From assembly GCA_028565635.1 (NCBI GenBank), contig JAOXYB010023759.1, positions 1-16,439 of the forward strand: a stretch of 16,439 bases of DNA, written 5' to 3'. Below, piece after piece: positions 10,029-16,439 of the stretch (its first letter is position 1; each line of letters begins with the position of its first letter). Position numbers and translations under genes: made by a program. The notes beneath the pieces were generated by a model, which was not told the DNA's origin, searched no databases, and saw only the letters and a list, made by a program, of their open reading frames with translations. The stretch comes from Phoronis ovalis. Taxonomy: Eukaryota > Phoronida > Phoronidae.

Positions 10029-10036
10029 GTCTTTAT

Positions 10037-10917
10037 GCAGCATATATGAGTATAAAACTCAGGGTTTAAATCCAACTTAGAGCTAAAGAAAATTTTATAA
10101 TCTTTTGGCACCACCATATTTCCTGGTGGCCATGTGAGAGGCTAAATTGTTTTCAAACTATTAACCGCTGATAAATGATAGTCGTGTACTAGCTGTTGAC
10201 CTGTAAATTACACTTTTTATGTTTTTTATATTACTATCATTTGAATTCATTGGCCATGTAGTTTCCGTGTAGTTATAGCTAAAAGCTAGCAAATTAGCTG
10301 CTAATTATTAACCACAGGAATATATTTATTGGCATTGATATTAAATATAGATAATAATGATATATCATTGGTATTTGCATACCCGCTTGTGAATATTTTC
10401 GATGAATGACGTTTATTTTAACTACAGGGCTGCATGGACATATATACTTGCAAGTTAAATCGTTTTGGAATTTCAATATCATTGTCCTATAGTAGTTTCT
10501 TTGAATATTTTCATTAATAGGTTATATTTCAAAGCAGTAATGTTACAATTTTTTTTGGAAAACGATAGTGTTTTCCACAAAATCTTGCTGTTTACTTTAC
10601 AAAACTTACCCTTTACCTTAATCTAAAGAAATATAGGGAGGGTCACTGGCTGTTGCTGTTGCGTACATGTCCAATCAATACTTGAAAGAATGTTTCTGTA
10701 TCTTAACAGATCTTTTAGTACAGATACAGGAAATCTTTCAATGATTTTAGTAGGATATGAGAACCATCAATCCCATTATTTGAACAATTGACTAGTATAT
10801 GCATACAAAGAAAGATTAATCATATTGGTTTAAGGCCCCAGACACTTTAGATACATCCATCTGATGGTTAAATAATATTTTTTTAATAAAAGTAATATCT
10901 GTTTCAAATTTCTTAGT
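10037..10917 (+). other. Intron segment without recognisable genes
   Basis: AT-rich with stops in all frames. One small 6-bp stem hairpin (CCACCA/TGGTGG near 10109) is the only structure I noted. Confidence 0.5.
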
Positions 10918-11234
10918 GATACTGGTCCCACCATATACATATTGATACTAGTCCCACCATATACATATTGATACTAGTCCCACCATATACATATTGATAC
11001 TAGATCTAGTCCCACCATATACATATTGATACTAGTCCCACCATATACATATTGATACTAGTCCCACCATATACATATTGATCTACTAGTCCCACCATAT
11101 ACTTATTGATACTAGTCCCAACATATACTTATTGATACTAGTCCCAACATATACTTATTGATACTAGTCCCAATATATACTTATTGATACTAGTCCCAAC
11201 ATATACTTATTGATACTAGTCCCACCATATACTT
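10918..11234 (+). repeat. 26-bp minisatellite, about 12 units
   Basis: The unit begins GATACTAGTCCCACCATATA and is 26 bp. Units start at 10918, 10944, 10970, 10996, 11028, 11054, 11080, 11108, 11134, 11160, 11186 and 11212, and the last is truncated. Unit 4 is 32 bp because of a 6-bp insertion (a local AGATCT). Unit 7 is 28 bp (GATCTACTAGT). There are two sub-blocks: units 1-6 end ACATATT, while units 7-11 end ACTTATT. Units 8-9 and 11 read CCCAACATAT instead of CCCACCATAT, and unit 10 reads CCCAATATAT. Each unit carries the palindrome ACTAGT except the first (ACTGGT). The unit length is not a multiple of three and the frames contain stops, so it is not a peptide repeat. Confidence 0.95.
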
Positions 11235-12430
11235 GCATAGTGTCGTAGGAAACATGAAATTGGGATGAAGTGTACTGTCATGTTTAAACGTAGACAGTCT
11301 GTGGCTCCATGCCATAAGATATTATCTTTTTAAGTATTTAATTAAGTGACAGCATCACATATATCTTTCAGAATGATGCAAAATAAAATATAGTTTTTGT
11401 GTGATTTAACTAGCATGCAGCAGAAAATGTACAGTATATGTTATGTTAATTTAATATATGCTTGTAATAAACATAATGTGGACAATAATTAATATTCAGG
11501 TGCAGTAAATTGATATGTAATTGTTGCAGTGTCAAATTGATAACTAATATTTATGTGAAGTGTATGATAAAAGTAATCTAGTATAATATATATCTCCATA
11601 CATGTGGAAGACCTCTTTACTTAATAATGAACTTGAAATAGAAAAATAACATTTTCTGATTCACTTCTCAGTCTCTGTGCACTGACCAGCCTGACCACTT
11701 GCTACAGCCCCAAGCAAGCAGTAGTAGTCCATTCCATAACTCGTAGCTTCCATGTTTCCTGACTGGACAGAAGTGCACATTTTCAATATAAATAATAAAC
11801 CCAAATGCCTATATATTCTGCTATATCAACTAAAAAAATATCATATATTAGTTCTTTCAAAGCAGGTTTCTATATGTTATATGGTATAAATATTAGTCAC
11901 AAAAGCATAATTTTTAAAAAGCACAATAGCATGTTTTCCGTACTTTACATAATTATGTAATTGTTAAAACAAATACCAATTCCTGCTTAGTCATGATAAT
12001 TATGGTCTGGAGATAAAGACATTTTATTTGTTCGCATAATTATATATTAATAACTATAAGTACTTTGGCTAGTTTAGTACAAACTAACAGATCATCTGTT
12101 ACCATAGAAATCTTTTAACATTTTAGTTTTGTTGTATAATACTACCGTAGTTTAAATTTCTGGTTAAAATTCTTCATCTGCTTTTGTTACTGTAGCAACT
12201 ACATGTATTCTAAGATTCTATGATCATAAGATTTTATAGCAGATTACTTAAGCACTCGAGATGACATTGTGACACTGTTATTTGGCTATAATTCTTTTTT
12301 AATTTTCATATATAGACATTTAAAAGCATATATTTTGCAAAGGTTATACTATATGTTAATGAATCTAATGACTAAAGGTTGAAATTAAGTTTTTCGATCT
12401 GATAAGTTGCCACTTATGCAAAATATGGTA
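11235..12430 (+). other. Intron segment without recognisable genes
   Basis: Mostly AT-rich. A less AT-rich patch at about 11670-11775 follows a good acceptor-like TTCACTTCTCAG and stays open for about 30 codons, with AATAAA near 11789. Joined to exon 1 it would give only four residues before a stop, so it is not called as an exon. Confidence 0.5.
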
Positions 12431-12795
12431 TTTTCAATTTTTATTTTTAAAAAAATAGGTCAAAATCCGTGCACCTACAAAGCTGAAACTTCAAAAAAAT
12501 TATCTTTACAATGAAACTGTGACTCAAAATTTTGCTTTTTTTACAGAATAAATTTGAAAGTTTAAAGGGCAGGATTTTATTTCTTTTGTTCTGACCCTTA
12601 AATTTCAAAAATTTCACATAACTTTTGAACAAAGCAAAATTTTCTGCTGTTGTGTTGATGTATATGCAAAGGTCATTTGTGCAAAGTTTTGTGTATGTAG
12701 ATGCAGGAGCTTTTGACTGTTTTAACTGTTTATGAAAATTAAAATTTAAAAATTTCATTTTTTTTCCAAAAATGGCTTTATCAGGTCATATATGG
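12431..12795. repeat. Long imperfect hairpin, copy 2 of the hairpin repeat family
   Basis: The segment folds back on itself in three stretches. Inner stem: 12551-12572 (ending AAAGGGCAG) pairs with 12591-12613 (starting CTGACCCTTAAA) around an 18-base loop. Middle: TCAAAATTTTGCTT near 12526 pairs with AAGCAAAATTTT near 12637. Outer: 12459-12491 (GTCAAAATCCGTGCACCTAC) pairs imperfectly with 12683-12717 (GTATGTAGATGCAGGAGC then TTTTGAC). The right half aligns with 3820-4015. It looks like an old MITE-type or palindromic repeat. The 103-codon minus-strand frame across it is low-complexity and best explained by the palindrome. Confidence 0.65.
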
Positions 12796-13329
12796 TCAAA
12801 TGGAAACTACATACACCCTGTGAATTTGTATTACCTTGTAGAGTATTAACTTTTTAAACATGTATACTTAGTTTTATATGTAGATTATATCTTCATTATA
12901 ATTACTAAAGCATAGGTTGAAGTATATATTTATTATGCATATTTACCTATTTTGTATCTAGATGTTACAAAAATTAGTGATGTCTTTAAGTTCTTATTTC
13001 AGAATGTATGGAAAATAAATTTGTTCACAAGAGAAAGCACAATATTTATAAAGTATAGTTTTATGTAAACTTTATCAATGGTATCCTGGCCTGGTTCACA
13101 TAAACTTTCGTGAAATCTTTTAAAATATTTTTTTTTAAATACAATTATCAAATCAGACTGTATGACTTGTTCTGTATATATGTAGCAGTTTATGACAGCA
13201 AAGAATAACAATGCTGGGTCAGAAATAAAATGTATTACCCAAACACCTTGAATTAGCAGGTAGAAAATGAATTGTGATACTTCAACTGAACAGTTATTAC
13301 ATATGTAAGGACTATTTACCAACCCTAGA
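12796..13329 (+). other. Intron segment without recognisable genes
   Basis: AT-rich sequence. A 107-codon minus-strand frame (12999-13322) has a hydrophobic, low-complexity translation with no recognisable motif and no splice context worth naming. Confidence 0.5.
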
Positions 13330-13475
13330 ATGTGGACCTGACGGGAATGTACCTATGGATATGAATTGCCCGTTTTGGTAACTTTTGGCATGGAATGGGG
13401 CGCCTCTTATGGCCATCAAATAAATGTGAATGGGCATCTAGTCAGACCCTCTGCATCATTGTCGTTGTATCTAAT
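13330..13475 (+). repeat. Duplicated segment, copy 1
   Basis: Matches 14091-14226 in direct orientation. Shared stretches include ATGTGGACCT, GGAATGTAC, TTTTGGCATGGAATGGGG, GCCTCTTATG, CATCAAATAAATGT and AATGGGCATCTAGTCA. This copy has a 10-base insertion before TTTTGGCATGG relative to the other. Neither copy keeps a shared open frame clearly, so the origin could be a dispersed repeat or a local duplication. Confidence 0.85.
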
Positions 13476-14090
13476 GGTTTAAATCAGGATAGTTACAAGT
13501 AATCTCAACAAACAAGCTGACATATGATACTGACACAGAGTACGAAATAAACAATTTTACAAAGTAAAAGTGCATGATCTAATGAGATTAGTAATTAACT
13601 ATATAGCATCTATGTAAGTGATAAATTTGACAAATTACATTGCACTTGACAGTTTAACAGAATTTTTTAAAGATTACATGACGTCAATCAAGAATGCATC
13701 AAATGTAGTGTAAAGACATTCATCTAAGATTGGACTATTTTAATATTTTGTAGCTATGTTTTGTTGGTAATTGTATAGTAAGTCTTTTCAAAAGCTATCA
13801 TTTATCTTGCGTTGTCAGATATTTAATTTTCTCTAAGATAACAAATGATATTGATATTACCATTAATTCTAAGAGCTGTCTGTTCATTTTTTGTAATAAT
13901 ACATTTTCTAGATAAAATGTAATTTAATTGGGAAAGTAATATAACGGAAAATCCAATAATATTAATAGATTTGTCATCATCCTGCTGATCTATTTACTAG
14001 TAGGCAGTTCAAAAAAAGTTCCATTTGAGGGAGGGCCTAATTTATAAAACAGAAATATAGTATGGTAGTTCCTGGGAGGGAAAACTTATC

Positions 14091-14226
14091 ATGTGGACCT
14101 CACCGGAATGTACTGCTGAATATGGATTGCCTCTTTTGGCATGGAATGGGGTGCCTCTTATGCCCATCAAATAAATGTAAATGGGCATCTAGTCATACCC
14201 TCTACATCATTGTTGTTGCATCTAAT
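14091..14226 (+). repeat. Duplicated segment, copy 2
   Basis: Direct copy of 13330-13475, about 760 bp downstream and roughly 85 percent similar by eye. Two overlapping short frames run through it (14062-14289 and 14141-14386). Neither resembles a family I know, and the equivalent frames in copy 1 are interrupted, so no CDS is called. Confidence 0.85.
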
Positions 14227-14536
14227 ACTTTTGACCTCTCTTCATGGGACATCAAGAACCACAGAGGAAATGTTGCTCCGACGATTTGAAGTTGGCTATA
14301 TGAAGGTCATAAGGTGGTTGGGAATAGTAGGCTTACACAGCCATTATCTTTATCAGTTCCCTTATCTGTCCAGAAGCATCCAATGAGGATAATTTGTTTG
14401 GGGGGTTATGTAGCAAACCAACATATTTTTTACATGTTTCATGCTTAGATAAACCATTTGCTGGTGTAGCTTGGAAGGCCATATCTGTTCCCCATTTACC
14501 TGCAAGCTGAGTTTTTTTATTTGCCAGTCAGCTAAA

Positions 14537-14654
14537 TATGCTGCAAAGCTGTATCTGCCAGCTGAAATAATCTCAGCTGCCATCTGAAATTTGTGAATAT
14601 GCAGCATAGCTGTATCTGCCAGCTGAAATACAGCTACCAGCTGAAATTTGTGAA
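14537..14654 (+). repeat. About 60-bp tandem duplication rich in CAGCTG
   Basis: Units 14537-14597 (61 bp) and 14598-14654 (57 bp) share TATGC-GCA-AGCTGTATCTG, CCAGCTGAAATA and CTGAAATTTGTGAA. The pair contains four CAGCTG E-box palindromes, at 14559, 14574, 14620 and 14638. A related CAGTCAGCTAAATATG precedes the first unit. The minus-strand frame 14362-14607 that overlaps it is unrecognised. Confidence 0.8.
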
Positions 14655-15692
14655 AAACCTATTGTTCCCTCTTGCCAGGCAGATCACATATTTAAGGTTT
14701 GCCAGCCAGACAGAATGGTCTGGTGCTTCCGTCTGTATCAAAATTATATAATGGTCAAGTTGCAACAGCTAACTGTAGTGAAAAACATTATATGTGTAAA
14801 TATAGCCAATAGTAAAGAATATAGTATCTGTACCCAACATGATCTAAAATGTTTTCACTGTTTTTGCAAATATGGTTTATTTTTTCCAAAATATGCATGT
14901 AGGCATAGTTATTCAAAATTTGAAAATATTTGATGTCGGAGCAATCTAAAATTTTGACTAATAAAATTAATGGAAGCAATCCAAAATTTTGAAATTCAGA
15001 ATTGTAGTAATCCAAAAATAAAAAGGAAAAGCAGTATAAACTAGATCCCAAAATTGTCATCCCGGTAACCAGACCCAGGTATATAACCCCCCAGGTCATG
15101 GGTTTACCCATATTGCTTCACACACCAACTAGCTGGTAAATTTGACGTTTCCTCCAAATAAGCACCCCCATCTCTGCTTGTATTTGATAAACTATGATGT
15201 GTAAAAATAAAAGCAAATGTTATATATATGAGAGTTCCATTAATCAGACAGATAACACTTGTTAACACCAAAATTTGGGTATATAGTATAAATGAAACAG
15301 ATGAGGTAGTATTTGTGGATAATTGTACAGAGTTTGCAGCAGTTTGGGTAAAAGAGCTGTCTAATGAGTATTAAAATACATTTTGTCAGTTCAGCTTCAT
15401 GTTATTTTTTAAAAGGTATAGGTATTCAGGTTTTATCCTCAGTGAAACACTCCACCCACAAGTATTTCCCACATTATTTTCTTTTTGCAAATCATATGTT
15501 GTACAAAAAATGTAACTTGCACAACATTGAAATAATAATTTTAGGAAAATGATATCAAAGAATCTTTAAAGTTTCTAAATGGAAAAATTGAAATTTTCAT
15601 GTGCTATGTTAATATAATTTGGCAAAATGCATGTAAAAAGCAAAGTTATGTCCTAAAATGCCTGTTTAGCGAATTATATGATGTTTTTACAG
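14655..15692 (+). other. 3' end of the large intron, no recognisable gene
   Basis: AT-rich. It holds the weak tandem array at 14938 and, at the far end, the acceptor GATGTTTTTACAG used by exon 2. Open frames here (14715-14933 plus, 14788-15111 minus, 15364-15552 plus) are low-complexity and unrecognised. Confidence 0.5.
14938..15018 (+). repeat. Degenerate approximately 33-bp tandem array, 3 units
   Basis: GGAGCAATCTAAAATTTTGA, GGAAGCAATCCAAAATTTTG and GTAGTAATCCAAAAAT recur with 35- and 31-base spacing. The third unit is partial. The array is old and AT-rich. Confidence 0.55.
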
Positions 15693-15895
15693 ATTTTGAG
15701 ATTGAACGGCAAAAACTTTGGCAAGAAGTTCTACCTGAATTACAGTGTACATATCGGCAGTATGGTCTGGAGGTGGAGTTTGTAGATCCTTACCAGGGGG
15801 CTCTGTTTGACCATGTGTTAGACAGGCATGTATTTGACCAACATTTAAATGAAATCAAGGAATGTCACAGGTTGTCAGAAGGCCCATTTTTTCTG
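15693..15895 (+). CDS. Exon 2 of NWD1/NWD2-like NACHT-WD40 protein
   Basis: This 203-bp internal exon lies between TTTTTACAG and CTG|GTAAGT. It completes Asp48 and adds residues 49-115. It continues the TIR-like/DUF4062-type fold: helix with DFEIERQKLWQEVLPELQ (48-65), strand GLEVEFVD (72-79) followed by PYQG, helix with DQHLNEIKECHRLSEG (96-111), then strand GPFFL (111-115). In NWD1/NWD2 and kin the same order reads ER...L...VYP.L, then YG-LEF-Q-V-[IV]-D, then E[IL]..C...S.GP.F. The next expected motif, a LG-xKYG-type loop, would start the following exon. The exon ends on a codon boundary (phase 0). The 67-residue block scans without a stop and its motif spacing matches the family, so the exon is well supported. 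Which paralogue it is, and whether NACHT and WD40 repeats follow, cannot be seen. The frame is also open upstream to 15599, but that part is intronic and family-unlike. Confidence 0.85.
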
Positions 15896-16108
15896 GTAAG
15901 TATTTTCTGACTATTAATGATACAATATCAGTTTGAACCACAGATAGTTGGAAAACAATTGGAAAGGAAATGTGTATAGTTTACATGCTGTTACAAGATA
16001 TGAAGGTCTTTTGGAGACATGAAGCACAAAAAAGGGACAATGCTATCAAAATTCCACCTGTGTGGTTTTTTTTTAATTGATAGGAAACTATTAGCAGGCA
16101 TCCAGCAG
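15896..16108 (+). other. Start of the next intron
   Basis: Begins with the consensus donor GTAAGT. No exon is seen before the dispersed repeat at 16109, so the next exon, expected to carry the rest of the TIR-like head, is beyond the window. Confidence 0.65.
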
Positions 16109-16439
16109 GCGCGGATACATGGGGATTTCCACCGCTTTCTGGAACACGGTCACGAAATTTCTGGGGAGAAAAAATCCTAGAAAACCCAATAAAAATCATG
16201 TTAAAAGTTGTTTCGAAAACGGTCACGATTTCCTGACCATTTTCCTAGGCTAGGAGCGGTTCCTTTCTTCCTCTATGCTGTAATCGTATGAGCTTGGATT
16301 AACTTATTTGAATGTATAAGCACTGCCTAAAATGTGTTAATTATATAATGAGTGTTCCTACACCATGTGTTCAACAAACCTACATCATCTTTTATCCTTT
16401 ATTTTCTTTGTTAGCCTAATCAACCACGGCAAGATTATT
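16109..16439 (+). repeat. Dispersed repeat, copy B of the GATACA-GGGG family (runs off window)
   Basis: Second copy of the repeat at 6295, same orientation. It opens GCGCGGATACATGGGGATTT and closes at CGGCAAGAT near the window edge. It keeps more CpGs than copy A (for example ACGGTCACGA twice), consistent with copy A being more decayed. The 81-codon minus-strand frame at 15981-16226 is a by-product of this repeat. Confidence 0.75.

Larger units (their letters stand above)
9389..10036 (-). mobile_element. DNA transposon (632 bp) with 28-bp TIRs and 8-bp target duplication
   Basis: The element spans 9397-10028. It is flanked by identical 8-bp direct repeats GTCTTTAT at 9389-9396 and 10029-10036, read as the target-site duplication. 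Its ends are 28-bp inverted repeats matching at 26 of 28 positions and sharing ATAACTAAAGGGATAAG. Oriented by its ORF, the 5' end is at 10028: TIR, CpG-containing promoter-like segment, ATG at 9719, stop at 9429, TIR. An 8-bp duplication is known for the hAT, P, Merlin and Novosib superfamilies. The end sequence (CTRAGAC) is not a clear fit to any that I know. The size and the short ORF suggest a non-autonomous or internally deleted copy. Intact TIRs, identical TSDs and retained CpGs in a CpG-poor region suggest a fairly recent insertion. Confidence 0.85.
6213..15692 (+). other. Large phase-1 intron (9,480 bp) of the NWD-like gene
   Basis: The intron begins GTAAAAT at 6213 and ends GATGTTTTTACAG at 15692. 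It splits an Asp codon (G|AT). The reading frames on either side match a known family order with no missing motif, so no coding exon needs to lie between them. It hosts a DNA transposon, a minisatellite and several dispersed and tandem repeats, listed separately. Confidence 0.7.

Noticed and set aside
10109-10134. Small CCACCA/TGGTGG hairpin as a possible miRNA or tRNA part
   Set aside because: The stem is only six pairs, with no tRNA boxes or miRNA-length duplex.
10918-11234. CRISPR-like regular array
   Set aside because: The repeats are directly adjacent with no unique spacers, and the setting is a eukaryotic intron.
11672-11795. Possible alternative terminal exon after TTCACTTCTCAG with nearby AATAAA
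   Set aside because: Joined to exon 1 in phase it yields four residues and a stop. Retained only as a note because no other support exists.
12447-12758. 103-codon minus-strand frame
   Set aside because: It lies across the imperfect hairpin repeat and is Lys/Phe/Leu-rich low complexity.
14062-14607. Three short frames (14062-14289, 14141-14386 plus, 14362-14607 minus)
   Set aside because: They overlap the duplicated segment and the CAGCTG tandem repeat, the equivalent frame in the other copy is broken, and no family is recognised.
15981-16226. 81-codon minus-strand frame
   Set aside because: Lies largely in dispersed repeat copy B and is not kept open in copy A.

Overview
This window looks like AT-rich, CpG-poor intron and intergenic DNA from an animal. 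There are no operons, Shine-Dalgarno sites or long open frames. Coding sequence occurs as short exons bounded by GT/AG splice sites. The general style (long introns, CpG depletion, many short dispersed and tandem repeats) suits an invertebrate such as a mollusc or other lophotrochozoan, but the sequence does not fix the species.

The one gene I can support is on the plus strand and is split between two exons about 9.5 kb apart: 6071-6212 (probably the first coding exon) and 15693-15895. The first ends on base 1 of a codon and the second begins on bases 2-3, so they join in frame through a GAT (Asp) codon. Together they give a 115-residue N-terminal segment with the motif order VRIYICSS - ERQKLW - GLEVEFVD - EIKECHRLSEGPFF. 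This matches the TIR-like/DUF4062-type head of the NACHT-WD40 STAND proteins, closest in my reading to NWD2/NWD1. The NACHT and WD40 parts would lie past position 16439.

Layout: 1-5742 holds no recognisable gene, only small repeats and one copy of a dispersed repeat (3820-4015). 5743-6092 is a nested local duplication that includes the splice acceptor and start codon of the first coding exon. 6071-6212 is exon 1. 6213-15692 is the large intron. It carries a dispersed repeat (6295 onward), a 632-bp DNA transposon with 28-bp terminal inverted repeats and a perfect 8-bp target duplication (9389-10036), a 12-unit 26-bp minisatellite (10918-11234), a 330-bp imperfect hairpin related to the 3820-4015 repeat (12431-12795), a duplicated 140-bp segment (13330-13475 and 14091-14226) and two small tandem arrays. 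15693-15895 is exon 2. A second copy of the 6295 repeat then runs off the end of the window.

The most striking object is the transposon at 9397-10028. It lies in reverse orientation to the host intron, has its own CpG-rich promoter-like segment with NRF1-like and YY1-like motifs, and encodes a 96-residue protein with a very acidic first half. It looks like an internally deleted or non-autonomous element whose superfamily I could not settle.
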